Positions 1 through 10,124 of a stretch of DNA of 64,000 nt are shown piece after piece. A program made the position numbers and the translations under genes. The stretch lies in assembly GCF_029852145.1 (NCBI RefSeq), contig NC_079977.1:7646837-7710836 (forward strand), read 5' to 3'. The notes below the pieces were generated by a model. It searched no databases, was not told the origin of the DNA, and saw only the letters and a program-made list of their open reading frames with translations. This DNA comes from Microplitis mediator. Lineage: Eukaryota > Arthropoda > Insecta > Hymenoptera > Braconidae. The number at the start of each line of letters is the position of its first letter. Position 1 is the first letter of the stretch.

Positions 1-361
1 GTTGATTGTCATGGAATATTTTAGGATAGAAAGTCATCAACATGTTGCTTTTTTCTAACTTCTCAATATCATGCATGTCCAATGTTTCCGGTATGAATCC
101 ATCTTCTGGTAATTCTTCGACAATGTAGGAATAAATGCTGTTCAAAAATTTTCCTGACGACTCTTGTAATATATCCGTGCGATCCATTTTATGCGGAAGA
201 GCGGGAAGTAACCATCTGCCGTCATCTTCAATTTCTTGAATGTATTTAGCTTCTGAAGAGAAACGTCTGTTCGATCGTGATAAGTCTTTTGATATTGCTA
301 CTTGATGAGTAAATTTAAAACTTGATAACAAGCACAACAAAATTATTAAGTTAGTTGACAT
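1..361 (-). CDS. Secreted protein, N-terminal part (runs off left edge)
   Basis: The frame is open from an ATG at 361 down to the window edge, giving 120 codons with no stop. Residues 1-22 form a typical signal peptide: a polar start (MSTN), a hydrophobic core (LIILLCLLSSF) and a plausible cleavage near residues 20-23. The mature part is acidic and rich in charged residues, with a Trp-Leu-Leu-Pro motif near residue 50 and an amphipathic stretch FLNSIYSYIVEELPEDGFIP around residues 71-90. No intron is visible in the part seen. A TATA/initiator pair lies about 105-140 bp upstream of the ATG, supporting this start. The spacing of the amphipathic helix followed by a Pro-rich loop faintly recalls JHBP/group-7-allergen-like lipid carriers, but I cannot assign a family. 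The rest of the gene, and possibly more exons, lies left of position 1. Confidence 0.7.
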   Translation of the reverse strand, partial: MSTNLIILLCLLSSFKFTHQVAISKDLSRSNRRFSSEAKYIQEIEDDGRWLLPALPHKMDRTDILQESSGKFLNSIYSYIVEELPEDGFIPETLDMHDIEKLEKSNMLMTFYPKIFHDNQ

Positions 362-464
362 TTTTTAAAATTTATTTTACACCACTGATGCACTGAACTG
401 TTGACTATTAACTGCGAACTGTTTGAATGAAGAAATAGTGTGGACTGTATGAACTTATGGATGC

Positions 465-499
465 GAATGAATAAGTAGAGGGCTGAGGGTATATGTATA
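465..499 (-). promoter_or_regulatory. TATA box plus arthropod initiator for the secreted-protein gene
   Basis: On the minus strand TATACATATA occupies 499-490. An arthropod-type initiator TCATTC (consensus TCAKTY) occupies 470-465. The distance from the first T of the TATA to the initiator A (468) is 31 bp, the canonical spacing. This predicts transcription from about 468 and a 5' leader of about 107 nt. AT-rich DNA gives TATA matches by chance; the paired spacing is what supports the call. Confidence 0.42.
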
Positions 500-1057
500 G
501 TAGGGTATGTAATGAGGGAAATATGGTCATTAAAGTCTAGACACTGGCGCCGAAGGGTAGATTTAAGTTTTAAGTCTTTAAAATTAGTACTATAGTAAAT
601 TAAATTTAAATATCTGGGTAATTATAATTTGGAGACAAGATGCAGACAGTTGGTTAAATCACCTAAGGATGTAATGTGTTCTTTAATTGTTACTTATTTA
701 TTTTTCTAAAGAAATACTTTGTATTTAACTGTTTATCTGAAAGTTTAAATCTAATAGAAGACATAACAGCGCCGTAATGAATTTTAGATATACTATTATA
801 TATATTATAGTTAAATTATTTATGTAAATTTAACTAAAACCTAAAAATTTTGTAAAAATTAAACTTTGACTTTATTATAAATTTTGTATTTCTTTTTAAA
901 TTAGCAGGAATTTTTGAGCGCCATGAAATACGCGGGGTACAAAATTTAATTATAATTTTATTTTTTTGTTATTCCTGACTTCTTGTATCTTTCAGGCTAC
1001 GTTATATTTTAAATATACTCATGTAGTTTAATAAACTATGGTAATGTTAAAAATTCA
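500..1057. other. Intergenic, no gene seen
   Basis: AT-rich sequence with many in-frame stops on both strands. No splice-bounded coding segment, RNA gene or strong repeat was recognised. Confidence 0.5.
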
Positions 1058-1788
1058 TTAAAGGAGGGAAAAGGGTTTGAGATAAAAAAAAAGAGCATAT
1101 TTTTGTGATATTTTTTCAGAGTACCTTCGTTATGAAAATTCGAAAAATTTGTGACATTATTAAGAATTGTTTCTAGAAATTTCTGCAAAATTTTTATAAA
1201 AAAATATTGAAAAATAAGCCAGTGGTAGTGGGGAGAGACGAGACGCCTCAAAAAAAAGTCTCCATGCGGTAGGCAGGATAACTCATGGTTGCCTCATCTG
1301 AAATCAAAAAACCAAAAAGATTTCTTTAGTACATAAGTTTATCTTGGATTTTTGAACGAAGGTTTTTTTTTTCAATAACTACTTTTTTTTTAATCAAGCA
1401 AAAAGAGCAATTTTTGGTAAAAATCAGAATTTTTTGATTGCACCGTTACCAAAAATTCAAAAATAAATATTTTATTTATTCTTTCGTTCAAATCCAAGAT
1501 AAACTTATGTACTAAAGAAATCTTTTTGGTTTTTTGATTTCAGATGAGGCAGTCATAAGTTATCCTGACTACCGCATGTAGAATTTTTTTTGAGGTGACT
1601 CGTCTCTCCCCACAACCACTGACTTATTTTTCAATATTTTTTTACAAAAATTTAGCAGAATCTTCTTTGAATGATGCTTAATAATGTCACAAATTTTAAG
1701 AATTTTATTAAAGGAGGTATACTCTGAAAAAAAGAAAATAAAAAAAATACGCTCTTTTTTTTGTATCTCAAACCTTTTACCCTCTTCA
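1058..1788. mobile_element. Foldback/MITE element with long inverted arms, copy 1
   Basis: About 730 bp that folds on itself. The left arm starts TTAAAGGAGGGAAAAGGGTT and is matched in reverse at the right end (AACCTTTTACCCTCTT). Inner blocks also mirror each other: the GATAACTCATG region near 1275 against CATAAGTTATC near 1555, and the shared block ATAAGTTTATCTTGGAT near 1333 against ATCCAAGATAAACTTAT near 1492. A second copy of the same length is at 7324-8053. No transposase frame is present, so it is non-autonomous. The right end lacks a clear TTAA, unlike copy 2. Confidence 0.75.
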
Positions 1789-3256
1789 AGTCGGTATTCA
1801 TTTTATTGTTTTATCGATCAGCTTGAAAATCGTTGATATTAATTTTCAAAAATTGATGTTTTAAAAAAATTACAATGGATCAAATTGGAGTCATTAATTT
1901 TAAAGATTATATTTTTAGCTATAATTAAAAAAAAGTCATCAATTGATTTTTGATCAATCATTTTTGAACAACAAAAATTTAAAGATGTAGGGCTTTTTTT
2001 TTAAATCAAATATTTTTTCCAGGTCAGCGATAAACTGAATAATTAAATAAAAATAAAATTTTTTTTGTTATTGAAGAATATGAACGAGCAACCTACAGTC
2101 ACTACGTGACTGCCCAAATATTTTTGCCAACTTTATAAAATATGATTTGAATTTAACTGCTTATTAAAATTTCTACTGCAAAATCAATTCTAGAATTTTT
2201 TGCTTATTTCTGTTATAATTAAAATTTAATGAGACCAATTTCATCATTAACTCGGAAACTTATTGATTTCGATGATTATATAATCATGGGGTTCTTAAAG
2301 GATAAATCTACACACGGTCAAATTTTTTTTTATTAATCGTCTAATATATTTTTTTTCACTGACACCGAATTAAATTTTTTGAATTTTTATTATTATAAAA
2401 GACATCGCATAGACTAAAATTTTTTTATTTGCTCTTAATTACATATATAATAGTCATATATATTCAGTCATATCCAGTGACAGAATAATTGAAATATTTA
2501 TTTATTTAAAGAAAATCAATACGATCGTCTTTTTTTGTCCCGCGTAATTTAAATGTGATTCGAATAATTTAGATAAATTTATTTTATCTCGAAACTTGGC
2601 AATAAAAAAAGAGTTCAAACCATGCAAAGGCACAAATTCAAGTCAAGACCTTTCAATTGATACCAAATTTAATAACATTAACTGATTCTATCATGTAGGC
2701 GGGAACAAAATTTTCCTTATTCTCTTAATAATAGAGATTATAAATTTATTTGAAAATCAATCATTTAAATATAAGAGAGTTTTTTTTATATGTTCTTCAA
2801 TTCTTACGGTTTAAAAACCGATCAAAATCGGTCCTACTTCCTTTGTGTGTAATACCCTCTCTTGATGTATGACATACTAATTAATATTTAATTACTGTAG
2901 TAAATTATTATTAATTATTAAAATATGTAATTAAAAAAATAAATAAATCAATTAAATATATGTTTTATTAAAGAAATAACATCAACATAAACTTTAAATT
3001 TTTTCATAATAAATTTTAAAAGCACAAATATTTATTATATATTATATGTATGTTGTAAATTTAATTAGGCATATAATTATTTTATATTAATTAAGATTGC
3101 AAGTATATAGATATCAAGATATAAATTTATATGAAAAAGCACCAGTCTCTTAAATTAAATATTTGGTATCATATATATTTGATAAATAGTATTATTGATA
3201 ATTTATTTAATAGTATGTAAAGTTTAAATGACCAGTGCTTTTAAATTATTGGCTGA
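1789..3256. other. Intergenic AT-rich DNA, no gene seen
   Basis: Homopolymer-rich sequence with no long open frame or splice-bounded coding segment. A possible polyadenylation signal for the downstream-reading gene (AATAAA on the minus strand, 3207-3202) sits 50 nt past its stop codon. Nothing else could be supported. Confidence 0.45.
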
Positions 3257-3444
3257 TTAAAAGCTGACTTTACCGCGTACTTTAAAGAATCCCAAGGAAT
3301 TGCGATTGTGTAGAATTGCACCTAAACCCAAATAATTTTCGATAATTATCTGTTCCTTAGTAAATTCACACTGAATATTAAAATGAGTCATTAATGCGTC
3401 ATGAAAATCATCAACGTCAAATCGTTTTTGTTCCTCACTTGTGC
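3257..3444 (-). CDS. TPRG1-like gene, terminal coding exon 6
   Basis: Acceptor ACTTTTAG follows a 71-bp intron. The exon carries 61 residues (TSEEQKRFDVDDFHDALMTH... to GFFKVRGKVSF) and the stop TAA at 3259-3257. A minus-strand AATAAA lies at 3207-3202. Confidence 0.74.
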
Positions 3445-6400
3445 CTAAAAGTACAAGAAAAAATTTTTTTTTTAATTATTTCATTTAAATTGATACAAAT
3501 AATTTAATAATTTACTTTTATGCCAGTATAGTGGGTGACTTGTGAATGTAATCCATGGAATACGTTTAGCAAATGGATTCCATTTCTTATCTAATGATAA
3601 TGGTTTGCCTTTGTTCCACATTATTTTCACACCAAACATGTTCCTTTTTCTAAATAATAAACAATTTTATTAATTTATTAAATAAATATATAATGTTAAG
3701 AATGAAAAATATAATTTTTAGAAAATATTATAAAGCTTTAAAGGAGACCACTAGTGTGACCACCCGAAAAAAGATGATTTTTGGGAATTTTTTTAAAGAA
3801 AACTACTTCGTGGAATGCTTTAATGTTTCAAGGATATGTTTGTGGATATTGAATGAATACAAGATGAAATTTATGGACCAAAAAATTCAAAACTCAGCGA
3901 GATATTCACAATCTCCTAAGGCTCCAAAAAAAAGTCCCCCCACTGCTGCAGTGATAGCGACCTTCGCGGTGCGTGAAATCAAAAAAACCAAAAAGTTTAT
4001 TAAACTAGGAGGTATTTTCCGTACCATGACCCTCGGGCTAAGAAAAAAATTTAAATTTAACAAAATGGCAGTTTAAAAAAAAAAATTCAAATTTTGCGCG
4101 AAAATCTGATGATTTTTAGCCTGCCAAAATTACATTTTTGATTCGATCGAAAAACTGGAGTCTCATGGTACATAGAAACATATATGAAAGAAATTGCAAT
4201 TCAATTTATATTGATCGGATGATTTGTCTTCGAGTTATAGAATGTACCTGAAGATCGGAACGTCTTTTGTGCAACGAAAATGAACAAAATTTATTATGTA
4301 ATTTGGCTTCTTAAAATTGACTTAAGGGGTAGTTGGGGGTGGCTGCAATTTTCGGCTGACATACCAGCATCTATACAAAACACTGCAGAAATCTAGATCC
4401 AGTCGATTCTTTACTTTTCATTTTCTTTTTTTATTTTTGTTCAGTGACAAACGTTCCGATCTTCAGGTACATGTTATAGATGCAGCAATTTTGGAAAATA
4501 TATTTTCGAGAACCGATAAGCGGCTGCTCTTCAGATGGCTGTAACTCAAAAAAACTATTCGAGATATGCACTAGAAATTTTAGTGTGTTATTTTTGAAGC
4601 TATAGACTATCAAAATATGCAAAGAAAAAAAAAATTGATTTTTCAAAATTTCACACTAGTGCTTCCCCTTAAATAAAATTTTTTTAAAAACGAAATATAA
4701 AACACATCGATTATTTATACAAAAAAAAACTAAATAGAGTACATAAATGTTTAATTTTACTAAAAGCTAAATTAATTCTAACAATTATTTAAACATAAAA
4801 TGCAAAAATAACAAAATTTTGTATAAAAATAAGCAAATTAATTTAAAACACTGTGATTGAAGATAAAATCTTAGAAAACTCATGCTTACTAAATGTGGGT
4901 ATTACTGCCGTTCATGGTTTAAGCTTAATAATTTAATGAAACGTAACAATCTGTTGCGTTGAAAAAACTTTTAACCACTCAATAGTAAATTAATGTAAGT
5001 AAAAACAATCGTAACTATTAACTAGTTTTTAACAAATTGATAGCTGCCTTTACAGAAATTTTTCTATTTGATAATTTCAGTTTCAACGATTGTCTAAAGT
5101 AGAAGTCAATACAAAGTAATTTTTTTTCTTTTATTATGTCAATAATATGCCGAGTTATTGTTTCATAGTTTTTAACCCGATCACAAAAATCTACATGGGA
5201 TTGCATGGGAACCTATAGGAATCCATACAGGAAAGTATGGAATTATTTTAGAATCCATAGGAATCAATATAGGAGTGTATGGATTTATATATATGTGTAT
5301 GGATTCATATGGAAAATTTACATAGGAAACTGCGGGTACATGGATTTCCATATAGGAACTTGGATATATGGATTTCGTTGTGGGAAATCTATATAGGAAT
5401 TTGGGTTTCTATATGTAATTTCTATAGAATCCGGGATATCTGTCAATCGTCTATTGGTACGCATATATGAATAAAAGAACAGATTAATATTCCTATAGAA
5501 AACCATATGGAAATCCATCCGAAAACGCCATGTCGGAATCCACATAGGAATCTAGGCTGGATTCACATATGGGTTTTTTTTTTGATAAGGAAATCATACA
5601 AATTTTCAATTAAAAAATGAGTTAGAATGTTAATTTTATTTTGTTTGGTTTTAAATTTGCTCTGCAGCTATTGGGTTCATAATGTCAGCGTGCATATTAC
5701 TGCAGTTATACAACCAGTGCGTCAGAAAAATTTTTAAACAAAAAAGGCAGAGTTCAAAATTTAAATGCTCAGTTATATTGAATTTAAATTAGAAAATGAA
5801 TCTGTAATTAGTTAAAATAAAATAGTTAAGAATGAAAACTGTGTCAGTAAGTCTGTAATTTCTTCTTGCTGATTAAAAATTTATCCAGCTAATAATTAAT
5901 GCAAAAGATAGAGTGCCTTATATTTAATTGAATAAAATTCCTCGACATTTATATAATTTTATAATATACTATTTGTTTAATAATTGGCAATCTGTATTTC
6001 ATGACTTAATTAATATATTTATAATTTACTTTGATCATTCTTAGTATTTGACACACGGAAAAAAATGATCTATATAAAGCGAGAAACGACACTTAATATA
6101 ATGATAAAATAATCCGTAAATTTTATCATTCTAAATAGTAATTCTTTAATTTATAATTAAAACATAAATAATTATCCAAAAAATAAAAAATAATTATTTG
6201 AACTTTAAAAATTGTAACTTAAACATTCAAAATTTATGACAAATATTATAAAATTTATTGTTTGAAATTTTAAAATTCTCTATATTGACACTCAGGTTCC
6301 GGATTATAATTTCAAACACGAAACTGAAGTTAGCCGACCTCTAATAATTTTTGGATTCTTTTTTAAAACCATAAATTGGACAAAAAAAATATTTGAAAAA

Positions 6401-8516
6401 ATTGCACTTGTAGTTTTTAAAATTTTCTACATGTGCATATTTTTAGTTTTTATTTTTTTTTTTAATTAAATTGTTGATCAAGTTTGTTTATTTATTTTAA
6501 TCAAGCTTCAAATTAACAGTAACAAAGACGAGGTAACTTTCATTAATTATAGAAAGCATTTTTATGAATTCAGCCTTGTACTTTCTATCGCTATACTCAC
6601 ATTTACTCTATTTCAATTAAAAAAAAAAAAAAAAAAAAGTATAAATAAGTTAAATTAAAAAAAACTATTCTACTAAAATATAAATTTTGCATTTAAAAAT
6701 AAATATAAGTAAAAATGAATTACTATTAGAAAAGAAAATCCAAAGATTAAAATAATTAAAAAAAAATCTTTGCTAAGGTGTAAAAAAACTATTATTCTTT
6801 TTATATAAAAAATACCTAGGTTCAAATTTAATATCTGATCTCGAAGCCAAAGATGACCATTGCTGACGTACTGCACAATGTATCACCGATGACACACCTT
6901 CAGCAAAACCATTCAATCGCCTAAATATTATTTTAAAATTTTAAATGAAATAAAATACTTTTTTTTATCTCACAAATGATTTATCAATGATAATTTATAA
7001 TTGTGATTTTATTTTAATTTATTAAAATTTCTAAGTAATTTTAGATAATTAATTTCAATTAAAAATATTTGTTTTATTATTAAAGAAAAAAAGACAACAT
7101 ACGGTGCAATTGACGTTTTTGGATACTCCAATTCTCCATAAGCGATCGTGTCAACTTCAATCATCGGTACTCGATCGAATTCTAATAATTTAAGTGATAT
7201 GAAGTCATATTTTATTGTGTAAAGTGCATTTTTAGTCAATAAAACAACTCGTTCTTTTTCAGTATCCCAAAGACTTATTCTAAAAAAAAGTAATTGCTCA
7301 ATTAATTATTTAATTTAAAAAGTTTAAGGAGGGAAACGGGTCTGAGATACAAAAAAAAGAACATATTTTTGTGATTTTTTTTGTTCAGAGTACCTTCGTT
7401 ATTAAAATTCTTAAAATTTGCGACATTTTCAAGAATCACTCCAAGAATATTCTACTAAATTTTCATAAAATAATATTTAAAAATAAGTCACTGGTGGTGG
7501 GGAGAACCGAGTCACCTCAAAAAAAAGTCTCTATGCCGTAGGCAGGATAACTCATGATTGCCTCATTTAAAATCAAAAAATCTAAAAAATTTCTTTAGTA
7601 CATAAGTTTATCTTGGATTTGAATAAAGGATTTTTTTTTTCAAAGACTACTTATTTTTTAATTAAACAAAAGGAACAATTTTCGGCAAAAATCAGAATTT
7701 TTGATTGCACCTTTACAAAAAATGAAAAAATGAATATTTTGTTTATTCCTTCGTTCAAATCCAAGATAAACTTATGTACTAAAAAAATTTTTTTGGTTTT
7801 TTGATTTCAGTTGAGGCAGTCATAAGTTATCCTGACTACGGCATGAAGACTTTTTTTTGAGGTGACTCGTCTCTCCCCACTACCACTGGCTTATTTTTCA
7901 ATATTTTTTTATAAAAATTGAGCAGAATATTCTTGAAATGATGCTTAATAATGTCACAAATTTTAAGAATTTTAATAAAGAATGTACTCCGAAAAAAAAA
8001 ATCATAAAAATATGCTCTTTTTTTTTGTATCTCAGACCCGTTTTCCCCCTTAATTAATTAATTGAATTACTGGGTATTATAATTACTCAGTTAATAGCCA
8101 AGTGCCAATAATTTCATCATTTTGATCAGTAGCCAAAGTTTCCCGACACTCTTTGATAGCTCGTTCAACAACTTCGTCGCGGTCAGAAAAAAATGTATGG
8201 ACATCAATATTTTTATATGGAATACTCACAACATGTGCATTATCTTTTTTAATTTCATTTTTGTCAGTACTCAAATCATCCCGCGTATTTTTATCTGTAA
8301 TATCAACCGGCGATAAAATTATTATAATTTTTTCATCACGAGCTGTCAGATGGCAATTTCACAGGTGTCAAAAAAAATTTTCATAAATTATAAATTAGTA
8401 ATATTTTTATGTGCATATAATTTACCATTATTATCATCGACTTTATTAGTTATTCTCAATGTAGCGGCTTCAAAATTAACTGAATTTACTTCGTCCAACT
8501 GATTATGGTCTAACAT
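3257..8516 (-). CDS. TPRG1-like / hSac2-domain protein, six exons
   Basis: Six coding exons join in phase: 8516-8426, 8342-8087, 7279-7103, 6920-6816, 3649-3516, 3444-3257. They total 951 nt, or 316 aa plus stop. Every intron begins GT and ends AG, and each junction completes a codon (phases 1, 2, 2, 2, 1), which is very unlikely by chance. The N-terminal ~60 residues are acidic. The core begins at the motif IIGTWLLTEISLWDTEKERV, continues as KYDFISLKLLEFDRVP and ends in GFFKVRGKVSF. This pattern (Trp-x-x-Glu-Lys-Glu-Arg, then Lys-Tyr-Asp-Phe) resembles the hSac2-type domain of tumour-protein-p63-regulated-gene-1-like proteins (TPRG1L/Mover), peripheral membrane or vesicle-associated proteins of about 270-300 aa with no known enzyme activity. 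The family call is by recognition only. Introns 2 and 4 carry TTAA-type foldback elements. Confidence 0.75.
3516..3649 (-). CDS. TPRG1-like gene, coding exon 5
   Basis: Follows a 3166-bp intron and acceptor ATTATTTAG. It encodes 44 full codons, including FGVKIMWNKGKPLSLDKKWN and IPWITFTSHPLYWH. The exon ends one base into a Ser codon, before donor GTAAAT. Confidence 0.72.
3738..4672. mobile_element. TTAA-flanked MITE with CACTAGTGTGA inverted ends, in intron 4
   Basis: The left end reads TTAAAGGAGACCACTAGTG. The right end, read in reverse, is TTAAGGGGAAGCACTAGTGT, so both ends share a ~20-bp inverted repeat next to TTAA. An internal inverted pair (GTACCTGAAGATCGGAACG near 4246-4272 and its reverse near 4452-4470) marks a second palindromic layer. 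A short internal block (GAAATCAAAAAAACCAAAAA near 3975) also occurs in the 1058-1788 family, suggesting relatedness. The 127-codon open frame at 3693-4076 starts outside the element and is not a convincing gene. Confidence 0.65.
4673..5194. other. Intron 4 sequence, nothing recognised
   Basis: AT-rich intronic DNA of the TPRG1-like gene. No exon with matching phase, RNA gene or repeat was found. Confidence 0.45.
5195..5580. repeat. Degenerate ATGGATTCCTATA minisatellite with palindromic ends
   Basis: Repeated variants of CCATATAGGAATC and its complement occur about every 20-30 bp, first mainly in one orientation and then inverted (from about 5490). The block opens with CATGGGATTGCATGGGAACC and closes with GGATTCACATATGGG, giving a loose inverted structure. 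It lies in intron 4 and is probably a decayed foldback element. The short overlapping open frames here are products of the repeat. Confidence 0.55.
5581..6815. other. Intron 4 sequence, mostly unique
   Basis: AT-rich intronic DNA with a run of A near 6620. CACGGAAAAAAATGATC near 6055 matches the end motif of CACGGA-type elements elsewhere in the window, but no matching second end was found. Confidence 0.4.
6816..6920 (-). CDS. TPRG1-like gene, coding exon 4
   Basis: A 105-bp exon between acceptor ATATTTAG and donor GTATTT, encoding LNGFAEGVSSVIHCAVRQQW and about 14 more residues. Only the frame that joins exons 3 and 5 is open. Confidence 0.72.
7103..7279 (-). CDS. TPRG1-like gene, coding exon 3
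   Basis: Preceded by a polypyrimidine tract ending TTTTTTTTAG and followed by donor GTATGT. The 58 full codons carry the most family-like stretch (SLWDTEKERVVLL, then YTIKYDFISLKLLEFDRVP and DTIAYGELEYP). Confidence 0.78.
7324..8053. mobile_element. Foldback/MITE element, copy 2, inside intron 2
   Basis: A 730-bp relative of 1058-1788. The left end is TTAAGGAGGGAAACGGGTCT and the right end, reversed, is TTAAGGGGGAAAACGGGTCT. TTAA occurs at both edges, consistent with a TTAA target duplication. The element makes up 730 of the 807 bp of intron 2, so the intron was about 75 bp before insertion, similar to introns 1 and 5. No transposase is encoded. Confidence 0.78.
8087..8342 (-). CDS. TPRG1-like gene, coding exon 2
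   Basis: Opens after CTGACAG; an in-frame TGA lies just upstream, inside the intron, so the exon cannot extend further. It encodes 84 full codons, including the hydrophobic strand EKIIIILSPVD and the start of the conserved core, IIGTWLLT. The donor is GTAATT at 8086; reading through would hit a stop at once, which supports splicing here. Confidence 0.75.
8426..8516 (-). CDS. TPRG1-like gene, coding exon 1
   Basis: Begins at ATG 8516-8514 in the context AATAAAATG and encodes 30 residues (MLDHNQLDEV...). It ends with one base of a codon before donor GTAAAT. The 83-bp intron that follows ends CTGACAG. A non-coding upstream exon cannot be excluded. Confidence 0.68.
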
Positions 8517-8825
8517 TTTATTATATTTTACTTAACTTTACTTACTAGGCTGGTGTACAGATCAATATAGAAAATATTTATTATTTATTTTTTATAAGAG
8601 GATATTTTATTTTTTAACTGTTGCTTTTTAAACTTTTTATATAACTTTCTTTGATTCTTATTATTAATAATATATACACTCTGAATACACGTGTAATTAA
8701 ATTGTATCGAACCTTGAAACCTTTCAAATAATATCTTTGTACGCGTAGTAAATGGAAAAAATATATATATTATTATTCTGTCATTTTCAAGCCATCTAGT
8801 GGCTCCAGATATAAACAAAACTATA
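8517..8825. other. Upstream region of the TPRG1-like gene
   Basis: Would hold the promoter and 5' leader of the six-exon gene. No TATA/initiator pair at good spacing was identified. A 77-codon open frame on the minus strand (8585-8818) has the low-complexity look of chance. Confidence 0.35.
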
Positions 8826-9436
8826 TAGGGGGCAATCCATGCGAAATCACCGAGGTTTTGACCCGACCTCTACCAAAGACTTTTTTCTGAATTTTTGCAA
8901 ATTTGTTTACCCAACCCAAAAAAAGTTACGAATTTTTGAAAAAACCGCTTTTTTTTAAATTGCTATAACTTTCTCACAAATTAACCTTTTGGCACTTTTT
9001 TTTTTTCAAAATTTGTGTTTTAAATGGCGTTTTCAGAAAAAAATACAAAAAATTTTTCGGAAGTCACGATATATGAAATATTTCAGTTTTTTCAATAAAA
9101 CCGTCATTTTTTCGAAGTCCGAAACCTTCGATTCTCAATTTTTTTGTCTAAAAAAAAACTTCAACTAAGACAGTATTTAACCCCGCTATTCCCATTTTGT
9201 GCCGACTTTCCTTTCTATTTTGTTTTTTTCGATAGAAAATAAGAAAATTTCTAAATTTGGCTTATTTTTTATGACTTTGCGCTGAGGTTTTTAGTAGATT
9301 TCATAAAAATCTAACTATTGTATTTGTCCTCATGATGGAATTTTCGAAAAATTTTGCTACCTCTAAACTCAGCTCGACGAGCTGAGTCAGGAAATACATT
9401 CAGTTCAAAAGTTTATATATGTATTTATATATATAT
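8826..9436 (+). mobile_element. TAGGGGGCAATCC-ended repeat fragment
   Basis: Starts TAGGGGGCAATCCATGCGAA directly after TA-rich DNA, like the other TAGGG-ended elements here. It continues as homopolymer-rich non-coding sequence and ends in a TA-repeat where another TAGGG end begins (9437). The right end is not resolved. Confidence 0.4.
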
Positions 9437-10080
9437 TAGGGTGGTCTTTATTTTGGAAATTTTCTAATTTTTATGGTCCCAGAGGCTTATGTGGTTCGAA
9501 ATAAATAAAAAAAAATATCCTCCGAGTTTCAGGGCTCTATCTCAATTTTAACCCGTGCCGCACAGCGATGTAATTTTCCCATTTGAATGACACAGGGTTT
9601 TTGGCATTGAGCAATTAATTTTTTATTCCGGTCGAAGTAATTTGTCAAAAAATTTGAAACTCAGTAGACTTTATCCTTATAGTAGTAGCTACTCCTCAAA
9701 ATTTTTACAGATTTTTAGCTACTATAATTTTGGAGGTTCAGCACGATCAAAAAAAAGAAAAAAATTATTTTTTTTATTTCTATCTAAAATTTTTTTTAAA
9801 TAACATATCAAATCACTCTGCATCCTTATCAGAAGTCCTTACTTTTTTTCATTCTCGCACCCAAGTGGGTGAACGGTATATGTTTGTCGCACTACTACAG
9901 TAATCAGGAACTTTGCATTAGTGTGCAGTAGAGTGTTCCTTATAAGGATTTTTTGAACTTATTACGATCACCTTACAAACGGTTTCAATTACGACAGAAA
10001 AAATTCCCTTAAAGTTTGAGCTCTTAATTTCGACGGGACCACGTGCCGCAAATTTTGTTTTTGTGACTTTTTAAGTTTAT
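9437..10080 (+). mobile_element. TAGGGTGGTC-ended element, left part
   Basis: Begins TAGGGTGGTCTTTATTTTGG. The same end in reverse is at 29050-29132. The segment 9890-10075 recurs inverted at about 12330-12505, so this is one arm of a larger inverted structure now interrupted by the 10125-12052 palindrome and cut by the 12503 element. Confidence 0.5.
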
Positions 10081-10124
10081 TAAATTTATTTATAAAAGAG
10101 ATCTATTTTATTAATAATTTATTA

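Noticed and set aside
3693..4076. 127-codon plus-strand frame
   Set aside because: It starts outside and ends inside a MITE in an intron of a minus-strand gene. It is Lys/Phe-rich with no domain, so a chance frame is likelier.
8585..8818. 77-codon minus-strand frame upstream of the TPRG1-like gene
   Set aside because: No splice link in phase with exon 1, low-complexity Lys-rich end, and no recognisable motif.
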